Shown in pieces: positions 1 to 9,443 of a DNA stretch of 64,000 nt (its first letter is position 1; each line of letters begins with the position of its first letter). A program made the position numbers and the translations under genes. This DNA is from Rossellomorea vietnamensis (GTDB lineage Bacteria; Bacillota; Bacilli; Bacillales; Bacillaceae_B): NCBI RefSeq assembly GCF_008180415.1, contig NZ_VTEI01000002.1, forward strand, positions 330,518-394,517, given 5' to 3'. Under the pieces are notes generated by a model. The model saw only the letters and a list, made by a program, of their open reading frames with translations, was not told the origin of the DNA and searched no databases.

Positions 1-2
1 AT

Positions 3-227
3 TTCACTAAAAACAAGGCAGACGAAATGGGCATCTCTGGTTGGGCAAAGAACCTCGATAATGGTTCAGTTGAAATTACTGCTCAGGGAGATGAATCTGA
101 TATTGAGAATTTCGTCACCTTTGTCAAGAATGGAGCGAGTCCGTCTTCCCGCGTAGACGTTTGCCATATTAATGAACTTGAGGCGGATGAAAACTCCCGC
201 TCGGTGGAGAGTTTTAAAACATTATAA
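3..227 (+). CDS. acyP: Acylphosphatase, 3' part (gene starts before the window)
   Basis: Acylphosphatases hydrolyse carboxyl-phosphate bonds in small metabolites such as acetyl phosphate or carbamoyl phosphate, in the cytoplasm. The open frame runs in from the window edge and reads FTKNKADEMGISGWAKN, the usual middle of this roughly 90-residue family. It continues with GSVEITAQGD and a C-terminal VESFKTL, close to the family's usual end. About 75 residues are visible. The N-terminal phosphate-binding loop (normally GxVQGVGFR) lies outside. The internal ATG at 27 is not the start, because the conserved frame continues upstream of it. The family call is firm. The true start and the upstream neighbours cannot be seen. 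Confidence 0.88.
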   Translation, partial: FTKNKADEMGISGWAKNLDNGSVEITAQGDESDIENFVTFVKNGASPSSRVDVCHINELEADENSRSVESFKTL

Positions 228-308
228 TATGTAAACGGATGAAAGCTGCCGGGCCAGCCAGCGGAATTTTTGCCGGTTGAGTCAGGGCAGCTCCAGCGGC
301 AAAATAAG

Positions 309-337
309 ACTGGCCCAATAGTTGGTCAGTTTTTATT
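309..337 (+). terminator. Probable terminator downstream of acyP
   Basis: A short stem (ACTGGCC pairing with GGTCAGT, one G-U pair) is followed by a T-rich run ending at 337. It lies about 80 bp after the acylphosphatase stop and well before xpaC. The rest of the 228-533 gap shows no gene I can support. Confidence 0.5.
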
Positions 338-533
338 TGCAATGCTGGTTCGCAAATGAAGTTACCGGGCCATTGAGAAGAGAAAAAGCCCTAGTAATCA
401 AGTGTCGCCGAGAATCATTTATATTTAATTCCTCTATATTTGCAGGATTTTTGAAACTTTTATAGTATTGAATCGTAATAAATAGTAATAAAGCTATCGC
501 TTTTAATACAGTACGATTTAAGGAGTAGATCAT

Positions 534-1145
534 ATGAAATCAATACCTCTGACATTCTTAAAGTCATTTTTAGGAATTAATGGGTTTTTCATCACTTTCC
601 TTGTGATGATATTTGGATTCGAACAATCCGTTCCTGCAGGAGCTTTAGGCGGAATAGCTGCTGCCTTTCTGGCTTCCACGCTTGGAAAATGGGTGTACAC
701 AAGGAGATTTCTTAAGGAAAACGGCATTTCCTTACAGGATTACCGTTATATAGATAAAAACTTGAAAGAAGCCAAGGTGAAAATCAAACGCCTGCAAAAG
801 GCTCAATTCCAAGTCCGCTCCCTTGGTGCCTTTAAACAAATTCTGGAATTGAACAGGCTCGCCCGCAGGATCTATGCAATTGTTCGGAAAGAGCCGAAAA
901 AGTTTTATCAGAGTGAACAATTCTTCTTCTATCATCTGGACTCCGTGGTGGAGCTTTCGGAGAAATATACTTACCTGGCTACACAGCCAATTAAAAATGA
1001 TCAAGTATTTCAGTCTATAAAAGATGCCAAGCGCACACTCCATTCCCTGGAGGATTCGCTTCAAGAAGATCTGATGAGTGTACTTTCCAACGACATCCAA
1101 ACCTTGGATTTCGAGTTGGATGTTGCACGCAAAAACAAAAAATAA
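534..1145 (+). CDS. xpaC: XpaC-family protein
   Basis: This is a 203-residue protein resembling B. subtilis XpaC, the '5-bromo-4-chloroindolyl phosphate hydrolysis protein' family, whose real function is not established. Two hydrophobic segments occupy roughly residues 8-48 ([18 protein letters not shown] and then an alanine-rich stretch). A charged, probably helical cytoplasmic region follows ([17 protein letters not shown] onward). The start is supported by AAGGAG 8 bp upstream. It is followed after 13 bp by the TelA-family gene. The same pairing (xpaC-yaaN) exists in B. subtilis, which makes an operon and a shared membrane-stress role likely. The exact role is unknown. Confidence 0.82.
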   Translation: MKSIPLTFLKSFLGINGFFITFLVMIFGFEQSVPAGALGGIAAAFLASTLGKWVYTRRFLKENGISLQDYRYIDKNLKEAKVKIKRLQKAQFQVRSLGAFKQILELNRLARRIYAIVRKEPKKFYQSEQFFFYHLDSVVELSEKYTYLATQPIKNDQVFQSIKDAKRTLHSLEDSLQEDLMSVLSNDIQTLDFELDVARKNKK

Positions 1146-1158
1146 AAGGAGCAAACTC

Positions 1159-2310
1159 ATGAACTCAAATCATTCTACTGACTATAAAAATGATGATTTA
1201 GAAAGTCTTTTGGCAGATCCTTTTGCCGGAAACAAATCCGAAGTAAATGAGGTCAGCAATGCACCCATGATGCTTGCCGACCGCCTGACACCTGAACACA
1301 GGCAGAAAGCGCAGGATATCGCCAAGCAAATCGACATCGGAAACAGCCAGGCTATACTGGAGTATGGGACAGCCGCACAGACCCAGATGTCTAACTTCTC
1401 TCACTCCATGCTTGATCATGTCCAAAAGAAAGATGTCGGACCGATCGGAGATGTCCTGAACGACTTGATGAAGAGATTGAAAGAAATGAACCCTGAGGAA
1501 CTTTCTGATGAGAAGAAAGGCTTCGTCAAAAGATTTTTCGGCAAGCTCTCCAGTTCTATACAAGAAGTCCTGTCAAAATATCAAAAAATCGGCAGTCAAG
1601 TAGATCGAATTTCTGTAAAACTTGAACATTCAAAAAATGTTCTTATAGATGATAACCGGTTTCTGGATGAATTGTATGACAAGAATAAAACTTATTTTCA
1701 GTCTTTAAATATATATATTGCTGCTGCTGAACTGAAGCATGAGGAACTAACGACTGTTACCATCCCTGCTTTAAGGCGGAAAGCAGAATCTTCTCAAGAT
1801 GACATGGGCTACCAAGAAGTCAATGACGCCCTGCAATTCCTTGACCGCCTCGAAAAGAGGATTCATGATTTAAAAATCAGCAGACAGATGACGATTCAGA
1901 CAGCACCGCAAATTCGTCTCATCCAAAACACGAATGGAGCATTGGCTGAAAAAATACAGTCTTCCATACTGACCAGCATCCCCCTTTGGAAGAACCAAAT
2001 CGCCATCGCTCTCACTCTTTTTCATCAAAAGAAAGCCGTTCAGGCACAAAAGCAGGTATCAGATACGACCAATGAGTTATTGTTGAAAAATTCTCAAATG
2101 CTTAAAACAAACAGCATAGAGGCAGCAAAAGAAAATGAACGGGCCATCATTGATATGGAAACATTGAAAAAAACGCAGGAAAACCTGATCTCCACTATTG
2201 AAGAAACACTGAGGATACAGCAAGAAGGCCGTTCGAAGAGGCAGCAGGCTGAAAAAGAATTGATTTCCATGGAAAACGATTTAAAGAACAAACTGCTGCA
2301 TTTAAAATAG
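1159..2310 (+). CDS. yaaN: Toxic anion resistance (TelA/YaaN) family protein
   Basis: A 383-residue, almost entirely helical, charged protein of the TelA family (named for tellurite resistance). The family is linked to tolerance of toxic anions and cell-envelope antimicrobials, but its biochemistry is unclear. Family landmarks include [18 protein letters not shown] near the N terminus, a coiled-coil middle, and [20 protein letters not shown] with [12 protein letters not shown] towards the C terminus. There is no signal peptide or membrane segment. I chose the ATG at 1159 because AAAAGGAG precedes it; a longer frame from 1078 would overlap xpaC and lacks a ribosome site. It forms a two-gene unit with xpaC and ends at a strong terminator. 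Confidence 0.87.
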   Translation: MNSNHSTDYKNDDLESLLADPFAGNKSEVNEVSNAPMMLADRLTPEHRQKAQDIAKQIDIGNSQAILEYGTAAQTQMSNFSHSMLDHVQKKDVGPIGDVLNDLMKRLKEMNPEELSDEKKGFVKRFFGKLSSSIQEVLSKYQKIGSQVDRISVKLEHSKNVLIDDNRFLDELYDKNKTYFQSLNIYIAAAELKHEELTTVTIPALRRKAESSQDDMGYQEVNDALQFLDRLEKRIHDLKISRQMTIQTAPQIRLIQNTNGALAEKIQSSILTSIPLWKNQIAIALTLFHQKKAVQAQKQVSDTTNELLLKNSQMLKTNSIEAAKENERAIIDMETLKKTQENLISTIEETLRIQQEGRSKRQQAEKELISMENDLKNKLLHLK

Positions 2311-2313
2311 AGT

Positions 2314-2345
2314 ACAAAAAAAGGCTGATACCCAGCCTTTTTTTG
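2314..2345. terminator. Bidirectional terminator between yaaN and the antiporter gene
   Basis: AAAGGCTG pairs with CAGCCTTT across a short loop, flanked by A7 on one side and T7 on the other. It can stop transcription from both converging genes. Confidence 0.85.
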
Positions 2346-2362
2346 TTGCTCACCCCAAGGAC

Positions 2363-3940
2363 TCAATGCCTGTCTTCAATATTAACAATTGCATCCGTGA
2401 TTCGTTCATGTTCCCTATCTGCTGTTTCATTCGAAATTATTTCTTCTCTAAGAAGAAGGTCAACCGCTTCGTGTTCCGCATACAAGGTATGCTTTCTCAA
2501 TGTATTCATTTGTTTTTGCTTTAAATCAGGAACTCGGTCGAACAACTCATTAATCTGGTTTTTCAACTGATCAATTTTTTCCTGGTACGTTTTGATCAAG
2601 TCATCAGATACTGGGTCCGTGATATACAGCTTTTTCTTCACTCTATGGATTTCAGCTATCGCTGTTTCATAGCGGTGCAGTTCTGCAATAAGTTTCTCGA
2701 ATTCAATAGAGCCTTCTCTGTCAGGTTTCACCCCAAGAAACCCGATCAACGGTTTTAAGGAGAGACCTTGGACCACAAGTGAAAATAAAACGACGCTGAA
2801 GGCCAGGACAAGGATGTCTTCCCTGCCAGGAAAGTCCCTTGGCAGGCTCAGTACAAGAGCTACAGATAAGGAACCCTTTAAGCCGCCCCAGTTCAAGATG
2901 TGCTTCCACTTAAGCGGAAAACTCTTGATAAGCATCAGACTTCCATAAACAGCAGCACTCCTTGCTATCAGGACAAGGGGAATGGCCGCAATGATCAGCT
3001 GCCACTTATCCACTAAATCAATCCTGGTTATTTCCAGCCCTACCATAAGGAATACAAGTGAATTGGCTAGGAGAGCCGCCACATCCCAAAAGTTATTGAT
3101 ATTCAATTTAGTAGTCGGGCTCATGCCTATTCTTCCGCCGTAGTTACCGAAGATCAGGGCTGCGACGACCACCGCTATGACTCCTGAAGCATGTACGCTT
3201 TCTGCCAGCAAAAAGGAACCATAAAAAAGGATGACACTGAATATGATTTCCAGAGGATAATCATCAAAATACTTGGTCAGGATCGAGAATCCATAACCAA
3301 GTGAACCCCCGATGATCAGTCCGAGCGCAACGACCCTGATAAACTCCCATAGACCGCTCCCCAAGCCGGACCATCCAGCATCCAGATAGGAGAGCAAGTA
3401 GAATGCTGAAATATTAAAAAGTACGACCGCAAGTCCATCATTGAACAAGCTTTCACCTTCAATTACGACAGAAAGCCTTTTATGGACGCCGACGCTCTTG
3501 AAGATGGAGAGTACACTTACAGGGTCGGTTGCACTCATTAAGGCTGCAAAAACAAAGGCTGCAGGGATGGAAAAGTTGAAAAAGTACATAGTACCGAACC
3601 CAATGATCAAGTAAGAGAGGAAGGTACCCCCAAACGCCAGTGTAAAAATTGGTTTCCTATTCTCTTTTAAATGCGAGAAAGGAAGCTTTAGCGCTGCTTC
3701 TCCGAGAAGAGCCGGCAAAAAAAGAGTAATGATGACAAAGTTGAAAACTTCTCCTTCTGTTATAAACAGTTTCAAAGGCTCCAATACCGGAATATTGAAA
3801 AGACCTATCAAGGCACCAATGATAACGAGAGCAATCGGATATGGCTGTTTGAATTTTTTAGCAATCGCCGTAATACCGGCAGCTATCATGACCAGAATTA
3901 ACCCTAATTCAAAAATATGATGCAGATCGAGTTCTTCCAT
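2363..3940 (-). CDS. CPA1-family Na+/H+ antiporter (NhaP-like)
   Basis: A 525-residue membrane protein that exchanges cytoplasmic Na+ (or K+) for external H+, supporting pH and salt homeostasis. About 12 hydrophobic segments span residues 8-400. The ion-binding region shows ATDP at about 137-140 and EGESLFNDG at about 161-169, including the Asn-Asp pair typical of the CPA1 group. A GGLKGSLSVAL-type segment lies near residue 350. The last 110 residues are a charged cytoplasmic tail with coiled-coil character (KKKLYITDPVSDDLIKTYQEKI). It stands alone, converging on yaaN. Ion specificity cannot be read from the sequence; NhaK/YvgP-like is the nearest remembered relative. Confidence 0.88.
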   Translation of the reverse strand: MEELDLHHIFELGLILVMIAAGITAIAKKFKQPYPIALVIIGALIGLFNIPVLEPLKLFITEGEVFNFVIITLFLPALLGEAALKLPFSHLKENRKPIFTLAFGGTFLSYLIIGFGTMYFFNFSIPAAFVFAALMSATDPVSVLSIFKSVGVHKRLSVVIEGESLFNDGLAVVLFNISAFYLLSYLDAGWSGLGSGLWEFIRVVALGLIIGGSLGYGFSILTKYFDDYPLEIIFSVILFYGSFLLAESVHASGVIAVVVAALIFGNYGGRIGMSPTTKLNINNFWDVAALLANSLVFLMVGLEITRIDLVDKWQLIIAAIPLVLIARSAAVYGSLMLIKSFPLKWKHILNWGGLKGSLSVALVLSLPRDFPGREDILVLAFSVVLFSLVVQGLSLKPLIGFLGVKPDREGSIEFEKLIAELHRYETAIAEIHRVKKKLYITDPVSDDLIKTYQEKIDQLKNQINELFDRVPDLKQKQMNTLRKHTLYAEHEAVDLLLREEIISNETADREHERITDAIVNIEDRH

Positions 3941-4082
3941 TAGATTCCTTCCTTTCTTTAAAGAATAAAAGATATGTACAACTGGAACTAACGTATTATG
4001 ACGCTTATTTCTGTTTCTGAAGGTACAGAACCTATCTCTATATAATATCCATTACATCTCTATGTAAAACTAGAAGAACAAA

Positions 4083-4190
4083 AACGCAAGCGACTTGGTC
4101 AGCCCCCACAGGCAAATGTTCTAGACAGAAAAAAGGCAGGCTTTCCTTTTATTCTCTTAGTGTAATTTTATCCCGAGGGGCTAAATCCGT
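4083..4190 (+). repeat. PE1 palindromic repeat, diverged copy
   Basis: This stretch matches the PE1 family seen more clearly at 20498 and 45053: a GCGACTTGGTCAGCCCC-like arm, then CAGGCAAATGTTC, an A-rich AAAAAAGGC segment, CTTTCCTTTTATTCTC, and the returning CCCGAGGGGCTA arm. It is more diverged than the other copies. It occupies part of the 3941-4863 gap, in which I see no gene. Confidence 0.7.
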
Positions 4191-4298
4191 TCCGGTAGGT
4201 ACGGACCCTCGGGTGCTGGAGCCGGCTTGAGAAACACTCACTAATTTTCGGACTGAAAATTTTATCTTTCTTAACTTATAAAAAGGCTCTTTTCTAAA

Positions 4299-4490
4299 GG
4301 CTGTTTTCGCATATATTGTTGCTTTCGGAAAATCCCAAGAGCCGGATTTCCCCCCGGATACTAAGAGTTTTATCTCATGTCGAGAGAGTGTAGCTCTTTT
4401 CTTTTCGGTGTTACCAGTTTTCATTCCTCTTAATATGGTTATTTTTTTCGGTATTAGTATCAAATAGCAACAAAGTTTACGAAAAGAGCC
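4299..4490 (+). mobile_element. MITE-A copy with perfect 8-bp target duplication
   Basis: A 192-bp non-autonomous element with ends GGCTGTTTTCGC and GAAAAGAGCC. The inner terminal repeats carry ATTGTTGCTTTCGG on the left and TATCAAATAGCAACAAAG on the right. TTTCTAAA occurs immediately before (4291-4298) and immediately after (4491-4498), a perfect 8-bp direct repeat. It sits inside the left terminal repeat of CE copy I, 6 bp from its end. No coding sequence. Confidence 0.88.
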
Positions 4491-4588
4491 TTTCTAAAAG
4501 ATTGTTGCTTTTGAATATTTTTTCCTTTTCCCCTTTACTTAGAAGGATTGGAGCGGAAGGCGTGCGACCTCCTGCGGGATTAGCGGGA

Positions 4589-4708
4589 ACTAGCTCCAGC
4601 ACCTAGCCCCTCGGGGTCAAATAACCTTAAGAGAATAAAAGGAAAGACCGCTTTTTTTCTCTTGAGAACATTTGCCTTTCGGGTCTGACCAAGGTGCTTT
4701 CACTTTTC
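4589..4708 (-). repeat. PE1 palindromic repeat nested in CE copy I
   Basis: Read on the minus strand: AAAAGTG, AGCACC, TTGGTCAGACCCG, GGCAAATGTTC, an AGAGAAAAAAAGCGGTC segment, then GGGGCTAGGTGCTGGAGCTAG. Outer arms (AGCACC/GGTGCT) and inner arms (CTCAAGAG/CTCTTAAG) can fold as one long hairpin. It interrupts the CE core between GCGGGA and GGACAGTGAG. Confidence 0.82.
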
Positions 4709-4863
4709 AAGGACAGTGAGACCCCGCAGGCGAAGCCGAGGAGGCTCAACGCCCGCCCCGCGGAGTCGCCGCCTGGAGCGGAAATCCATTACTTTTAAAA
4801 TAGCCACAATCTATGCGAAACAGCCTTTTAAAAAGACCTGCCACAATAAGTGACAGGCCGGGT

Positions 4864-6783
4864 TCATATACTTTTAATCAAAAGGCGTCTCAGCAAAGGA
4901 AAGAGAACATCAGGCAGTTCTTCAACATTAGAAACCAGGATGCTGAATTTCCCATAGATATTTTCAATCATTTTCCGCTGCGCTTCCGTAATTTCATCAT
5001 TTGAAAGAAAAACATTGATCACTTCAATCCCCTGTTTTCTGGCTTGCAAGACCGCTTCATGTGTATCTACGATTCCATTTTGTTCGTATCCGAAGGCTGC
5101 TGGTTCACCATCTGAAAATACCAGGAGGAATTTCTGTTTTTCACTTCGCTGAAGCAGTCTTTCTGTCATCAGTCTGATTGCAAAACCATCACGATTGTCT
5201 TCCTCAGGCTGCAAACTCATAATTTCGGCACCCATGCCAGGCTTCAGGCTGGTCCTAAAATCCAGGACAGCTTTCATATAGTTGGGCTGCTTTGTTTCTG
5301 TAGCATGGTTGGTATCTTCCCAGAATCCCACTACTTCATGGGGAACTCTCAATGATTTTAAGGATTCATGAAAAAGTGTGATTCCAAGCTTAGTTTGTTC
5401 CATTTTGTCATACATGGAAGCAGAACAATCCACCAACAGGGAAAAGACAGCATCAATCTCTGTTGAAGGATTCTGTTTCTTATGAAAAAGTCTTGGATTG
5501 TCATCAGTCAGGAACCTTAATAACTTCTTATTCAATCGTCCGAAATGCAGGTCACTTCTTGGCAGAATTTTTTTATGTTCCAACGTTTTTTCTATCATCT
5601 TCTGAAGCTTCTTCTGATAAGGAGAAATCAGTCCTTTATTATGATCATAAGCCTTAAATTCCTCATAGTTCGGGTGATCCGGCTTTAGGAAAATCGGATA
5701 GGCAAATCGGTTTTCTTTTCCATACTCTGTTTCCCCTCCGCCTTTTTCCTCTTCATGATCCTGCCGAGCTGCTTCCATTTGTGAAAAATCCTTGTTAGCT
5801 GTCTCTTGTGAAGAGCCTTGCACCATACCAAGTGCCTGGTCGCCTTTCTCTCCTTCTCTCACTCCATTGCCCATTAAATCGGATTTAGAACCTTGATCGA
5901 GATCAAACTGCAAAAAGGAATCTCCTTTATCACTCGTTTCTCGATGCCAAGTCTTCATTTCCTCCTCAAATACTTCTTCTTCTCCAGTACTTTTTTCTTC
6001 AAGAGTATCATCATTTTGAAGCGGATCTTTTCTTTTAAGATCTTCAATGGTCATTCCTTGCTCATCCTGGGTAAAGACTTTTTCCGGCAAATGAAAATAC
6101 TCATTGAGCATATCTTTTTCAAGAATCTCCTCGAATACTTCCATTAATTCCAGACAAATCCGGCTGACATCTTCAGTTGATTCAGTTTCAAAAAACCTGG
6201 AAAGAGTACTGCTCACGTAAGGCATGGCAAGGTCTATCCGCTCATTGATGGATGCAGCTTGTTCCAGAGGAGACTGTGCATTGAGAATCAGATATATGCT
6301 GTTAAACAAGGAGTCTGTAAATACACTTTTTACAAGGTTTACTTTTAATTGCGATTGAAAATGCTGACGGTACAAGCTTCTTCTCGTTGCAAAGGCCTTT
6401 TTTGTACCCGGCCTCTCCCTTTTGCAGATCTCCTCTAAGCGAATGTCTTCTCCCAGAACAAATAATTGCTTGCCCAAGCTTGAAAGCCGTGTCTCCTTGA
6501 CCTTCTCGATGTACTCAGCCGTTTTAGAAACATCAGTATGTTTGAGATTACCGATTGTCCTGAGAAAGATATCACTTTTTAAACCATGAAGTTCTTCCAC
6601 CTTGCTTCTATGATCCCAAAAGTGTGTAACAAAGACCTTTTCGTTTTTATAGTCCAAGTAGGAATGTGGACCATACTCCAGCTCCATCCCGCTGTTTTTA
6701 GAGAGGGTCTTGGCCAGGTCGGAAAGTTCCATAAAGAGAAATGAATCGATCGTTTCATCGTTAAACTGAATAAATCTCTGCAT
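4864..6783 (-). CDS. yojO: VWA-domain protein, YojO/NorD-like
   Basis: A 639-residue cytoplasmic protein whose C-terminal third is a von Willebrand factor A domain. The metal-ion site DxSxS is visible as LLVDCSASMYDK near residue 450, and VFSDGEPAAFGYEQNG lies near residue 575. The middle is acidic and low in complexity (EEKSTGEEEVFEEEMKTW). Proteins of this type work with a MoxR/NorQ AAA+ ATPase to mature or insert cofactors into a metalloenzyme. The partner ATPase gene lies 11 bp upstream, so the two form an operon. B. subtilis has the same pair near odhAB and its target there is unknown. 'Nitric oxide reductase activation' labels are inherited and not supported here, since no nor gene is in view. 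Confidence 0.85.
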   Translation of the reverse strand: MQRFIQFNDETIDSFLFMELSDLAKTLSKNSGMELEYGPHSYLDYKNEKVFVTHFWDHRSKVEELHGLKSDIFLRTIGNLKHTDVSKTAEYIEKVKETRLSSLGKQLFVLGEDIRLEEICKRERPGTKKAFATRRSLYRQHFQSQLKVNLVKSVFTDSLFNSIYLILNAQSPLEQAASINERIDLAMPYVSSTLSRFFETESTEDVSRICLELMEVFEEILEKDMLNEYFHLPEKVFTQDEQGMTIEDLKRKDPLQNDDTLEEKSTGEEEVFEEEMKTWHRETSDKGDSFLQFDLDQGSKSDLMGNGVREGEKGDQALGMVQGSSQETANKDFSQMEAARQDHEEEKGGGETEYGKENRFAYPIFLKPDHPNYEEFKAYDHNKGLISPYQKKLQKMIEKTLEHKKILPRSDLHFGRLNKKLLRFLTDDNPRLFHKKQNPSTEIDAVFSLLVDCSASMYDKMEQTKLGITLFHESLKSLRVPHEVVGFWEDTNHATETKQPNYMKAVLDFRTSLKPGMGAEIMSLQPEEDNRDGFAIRLMTERLLQRSEKQKFLLVFSDGEPAAFGYEQNGIVDTHEAVLQARKQGIEVINVFLSNDEITEAQRKMIENIYGKFSILVSNVEELPDVLFPLLRRLLIKSI

Positions 6784-6794
6784 ACAATCAACCC

Positions 6795-7676
6795 TTACTC
6801 AAATAAAGTTTCTGCAATATTCAGGATGGCGGCTTTTTCTCTGTCATCCTCCAGCTTGTCAATAATTCCACGCTGAATGGCTCTCAGTGGAGGAAGGTAA
6901 ACGGCAAGGTCGCAGGCATCTATCAGCGCCCTTATGGAAGCAGCTTCTTCAGAAATCTGCCCATTCCGAACCTGTACCAGCAGATCGGAAGACAAGGAGA
7001 TAAACTTCTCTACAAGCTTCTCATCCTGCTGTTTGCTTTGTGCCATAAGTACAGACTTTAAAGTCTCGCCGCTGATATAAGGAACATCGATGACAACAAA
7101 CCTGTTCTTCAATGCTTCATTTAAAGGAACAGTTCCCACGTACCCTTCATTAATTGCAGCTACAACTCCGAATGTCTCAGTTGCTTTAATGACGCCGCCA
7201 GTGAACGGATTTGTAATCATCCTCCGATAATCCAGCACCCCATTTAGAATCGGAAGAGTTTCCGGCTTAGCCATATTAATTTCATCAATGTAGAGAAGAT
7301 GTCCTTTTTTCATCGCTTCGATTACTGGGCCTTCGATGAACTCTATCGTATTCCTGCCCTCTTTTTCGGCAATTGTCTTGTACCCAAGCAGGGCTTCGGC
7401 ATCCATGTCGACTGAACAATTGATGCTGTGCATCGGCTGTGCAAACAGAGATGAGAGGGTCTCGGCAAGCTTTGTTTTCCCAGAACCCGTAGGCCCTTTC
7501 AGCAACACATTCTTCCCCATCGCAAGGGCAATCACTGCATCCTCCAGTACCGCGGCATCTTCTGCAGTATAGCCCCCTTCCCCTATCAGTGTCTGGTCTT
7601 CCCTGTTGGCAAATTGGCCTCTTCTATTAGTTAAAATATCTGAAATAGCACTAGGTAATTGATTTTCAATCGTCAT
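6795..7676 (-). CDS. yojN: AAA+ ATPase, MoxR/NorQ-like (YojN)
   Basis: A 293-residue AAA+ ATPase of the MoxR branch. Walker A is GPTGSGKTK at about residue 60. Walker B is [13 protein letters not shown] near 132. Sensor 1 lies around [11 protein letters not shown], and an arginine-finger region around [11 protein letters not shown]. Such ATPases act as chaperones with a VWA partner, here the gene 11 bp downstream (yojO). AGGAAG lies upstream of the ATG at 7676. The upstream region has two CcpA-box-like sequences, suggesting carbon control. The client enzyme is unknown. Confidence 0.88.
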   Translation of the reverse strand: MTIENQLPSAISDILTNRRGQFANREDQTLIGEGGYTAEDAAVLEDAVIALAMGKNVLLKGPTGSGKTKLAETLSSLFAQPMHSINCSVDMDAEALLGYKTIAEKEGRNTIEFIEGPVIEAMKKGHLLYIDEINMAKPETLPILNGVLDYRRMITNPFTGGVIKATETFGVVAAINEGYVGTVPLNEALKNRFVVIDVPYISGETLKSVLMAQSKQQDEKLVEKFISLSSDLLVQVRNGQISEEAASIRALIDACDLAVYLPPLRAIQRGIIDKLEDDREKAAILNIAETLFE

Positions 7677-7727
7677 AATTATACTTCCTTCCTAAAAACG
7701 AAATTCTGCACTAGAGACCATTCTACA

Positions 7728-7784
7728 TGTAAAAACGTTTTCACTGCAACGATTGTAGTTTTAACGTGTTTCAAAGCGTTTGCG
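7728..7784 (-). promoter_or_regulatory. Two cre-like (CcpA box) sequences upstream of yojN
   Basis: TGTAAAAACGTTTTCA at 7728-7743 contains a 14-mer that fits the relaxed cre consensus TGNAARCGNWWWCA at 13 of 14 positions. A second, weaker match lies at 7771-7784 (12 of 14 on the minus strand). They lie 50-110 bp upstream of the yojN start. This is consensus matching only. Confidence 0.4.
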
Positions 7785-7926
7785 AAAAGTAAATACGAAA
7801 GTGAATTTCTATTAACCAGCCATTATCCTGGAAGGTTCTTACTCTTACTCTAGTGTTCGCGGGTAACATCGCGGAATCTTTTCAATCTTGAGGCTTGGCA
7901 GCAAATCCAGAAGCTGGTTTTTAGAA

Positions 7927-7965
7927 ATAGCTCTCTTCGTAAACTTAGTTGCTATTTAATATGAA
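7927..7965 (-). repeat. MITE-A terminal fragment
   Basis: AGCTCTCTTCGTAAACTTAG followed by TTGCTATTTAATAT matches the right terminal repeat of MITE-A in reverse orientation. No opposite end is recognisable nearby. It is part of the 7677-9054 gap, which holds repeats and no gene. Confidence 0.55.
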
Positions 7966-8213
7966 TTTAGTCAGATATCATTCACTAAAATATTCTGGTG
8001 AGCAAGAAGTAAAGAGATACTCCATCGTTTAGAGAGAAAAAACATAATATTTGTGGGAAGAATCTTGCTAATTGGGTTTTATTGGAAGTTAAAAAATTCG
8101 AAAGTATTCTTTTCTAAGAAAATATTACATTAGAATACGATTTTACTTTCATCCCTCTTTTCGTAGGAGGATTGAAGTATAAGGCGTGCGATCTCCTGCG
8201 GGAATAGCGGTCG

Positions 8214-8333
8214 TCTAGTTCCAGCGCCTAGCCCCTCGGGATCAAATAACCCAAAGCGAATAAAAGGGAAGACCGCTTTTTTTCGCTTTGGGTTATTTGC
8301 CTGTCGGGCCTAACAAGGGCGCATCCACTTTTT
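8214..8333 (-). repeat. PE1 palindromic repeat nested in CE copy II
   Basis: Reverse-orientation PE1: TCTAGTTCCAGCGCCTAGCC, a CCAAAGCG ... CGCTTTGG inner stem around AGACCGC, and GGGCGCATCCACTTTTT at the far end. It sits after GGAATAGCGG, equivalent to the insertion point used in CE copies I and III. Confidence 0.82.
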
Positions 8334-8342
8334 ATAAAGGCG

Positions 8343-8491
8343 AATCTAGCTTCAGCGGCCAGCGGCTAGCAGATTTCGGTCTCTCTCCTTGCGATAAGTC
8401 ATCATCGAATCGCTGTCGCTCTTCGTGATTCCTTTATCTCATGCGAGAGCCCTAAAATCTGTACGTCGCTGAACGGCCGCTTCCGCTTTTT
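8343..8491 (+). repeat. PE2 palindromic repeat
   Basis: A second palindromic family. AATCTAGCTTCAGCGGCC at the left pairs with GAACGGCCGCTTCCGC at the right. Inner segments CTTGCGATAAG and CGAATCGCTGTCGCTCTTCG can also fold. Only one copy is seen here, inserted within CE copy II before GAAGCCGAGGAGG. Confidence 0.6.
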
Positions 8492-8807
8492 ATGAAGCCG
8501 AGGAGGCCGGGCGCCCGCCCCGCGAAGTCGTCCGCCTGGAGCGGAAATCCATTATTTCTCAATAGCCACAATCTTTGCGAAAGAGCTTTAAAAATACTTC
8601 AAAAAAATCGTATTGAGTTTTGACTTCGTGTTTTAAGGTTCATTCTTCTATAGGATATCGTTATTCCTATTCGCAATACGTTATCTCACCGTCTTAGGAA
8701 GATTGCCGTTGAACAAAATCACAATTAATATACGCACATCAATTTGCCTGTATCTCCTGCCTGTGAAAGAATCGATCATACTTATAGTTTACCCTGTCAT
8801 ATCAAAA

Positions 8808-8998
8808 GGCTGTTTTCTCATAAATTGTGGCTTTCGGAAAAATCTCGGGTATCGGATTCCCTCCCTGAAATCTGAGTTTTTCTCTTTAACCGGAAGAGCA
8901 GCTCTTTACTTTCTTGTTTAATAGTTTTTTTCGCTCATTTATGACGGTAGTTTTTTTAAAACTTATATGTAATAGGAACAGTGTTTACGAAAAAAGCA
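8808..8998 (+). mobile_element. MITE-A copy (subtype 2)
   Basis: Ends GGCTGTTTTCTC and ACGAAAAAAGCA. The interior contains GGAAGAGCAGCTCTTTACTT, typical of a second sequence variant of the family. Flanks TATCAAAA (left) and CATCAAAA (right) match 7 of 8, a plausible target duplication. It ends against the terminator of the next minus-strand gene. Confidence 0.78.
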
Positions 8999-9002
8999 CA
9001 TC

Positions 9003-9039
9003 AAAAAAAGGAGTGGATTGCCTATGCAACCCACTCCTT
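9003..9039 (-). terminator. Terminator of the DUF6501-like gene
   Basis: On the minus strand, AAGGAGTGG and CCACTCCTT form a 9-bp stem followed by T7. The T run merges with the right flank of the adjacent MITE. Confidence 0.8.
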
Positions 9040-9054
9040 CTTACTCACCTGACC

Positions 9055-9261
9055 TTATTTCGCTTCCTCAAAATAGTCTTTATAGAAGCCGCCCATTTTG
9101 CCGCTGTCATCAACAACAAACAGATAATCTTCTGACTCGTTTTTAACCTCATAGGTTTTTCCAGGTGTTAACACGTTTTCAACCTTATACTTCGCAGCGT
9201 TCGTATGTTTACATTTGACGGTTTTGATGGAAGGACGGTTTGTCCAATCGCGATGAATCAT
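9055..9261 (-). CDS. Small conserved protein, DUF6501-like
   Basis: A 68-residue cytoplasmic protein of unknown function, recognisable by the pattern KTVKCKHTNAAKY, then VLTPGKTYEVKNE, then FVVDDSGKMGGFYKDYF, which is typical of a small Bacillaceae family. It probably folds as a small beta barrel (SH3-like spacing of strands), which is inference. AGGAGA lies 8 bp before the ATG and a terminator follows, so it is a monocistronic gene. It lies between repeat elements. Confidence 0.78.
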   Translation of the reverse strand: MIHRDWTNRPSIKTVKCKHTNAAKYKVENVLTPGKTYEVKNESEDYLFVVDDSGKMGGFYKDYFEEAK

Positions 9262-9443
9262 TTTGGGATTCTCCTTTCTTTATCTTTCCCTATAGTATAT
9301 TCTCCCCGGGCACGGACTTCAATAGCCGGTTTGACCATGGAACAGTATTTTCATTATATTTGGGATGGAAGTACCCCTGGGCTGTCTCGGTAACTTATTA
9401 GATGGTATAGTAGGAATATACATTTTTTGAGAGGTTGTAAGCA

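Larger units (their letters stand above)
4285..4825 (+). mobile_element. CE element copy I, interrupted by a MITE and a PE1 repeat
   Basis: This is a composite inverted-repeat element. The left terminal repeat starts GGCTCTTTTCTAAA and, after an inserted MITE (4299-4490), continues AGATTGTTGCTT. The right end reads TGCGAAACAGCC at 4825. The GC-rich core (GGCGTGCGACCTCCTGCGGG ... GCGGAGTCGCCGCC) is split by a PE1 repeat at 4589-4708. The outer flanks TATAAAAA and TTTTAAAA match 6 of 8. The element encodes no protein. The full intergenic gap has no other content. Confidence 0.75.
8103..8587 (+). mobile_element. CE element copy II, interrupted by PE1 and PE2 repeats
   Basis: The degenerate left end resembles TTCTTTTCTAAG. 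The right end reads AGCCACAATCTTTGCGAAAG up to GAGCT at 8587. The core (GGCGTGCGATCTCCTGCGGG on the left, CGCCCGCCCCGCGAAGTCG on the right) is split by a PE1 repeat (8214-8333) and a different palindromic repeat (8343-8491). No protein is encoded. The left boundary is uncertain. Confidence 0.6.

Noticed and set aside
4149..4463. A 104-codon minus-strand open frame
   Set aside because: It lies wholly across repeat elements (PE1, CE end, MITE), has no ribosome site and no family features.
4864..7676. Nitric oxide reductase activation operon
   Set aside because: The ATPase-VWA pair resembles NorQ-NorD, but no nor genes are present; the neutral YojN/YojO naming is safer.
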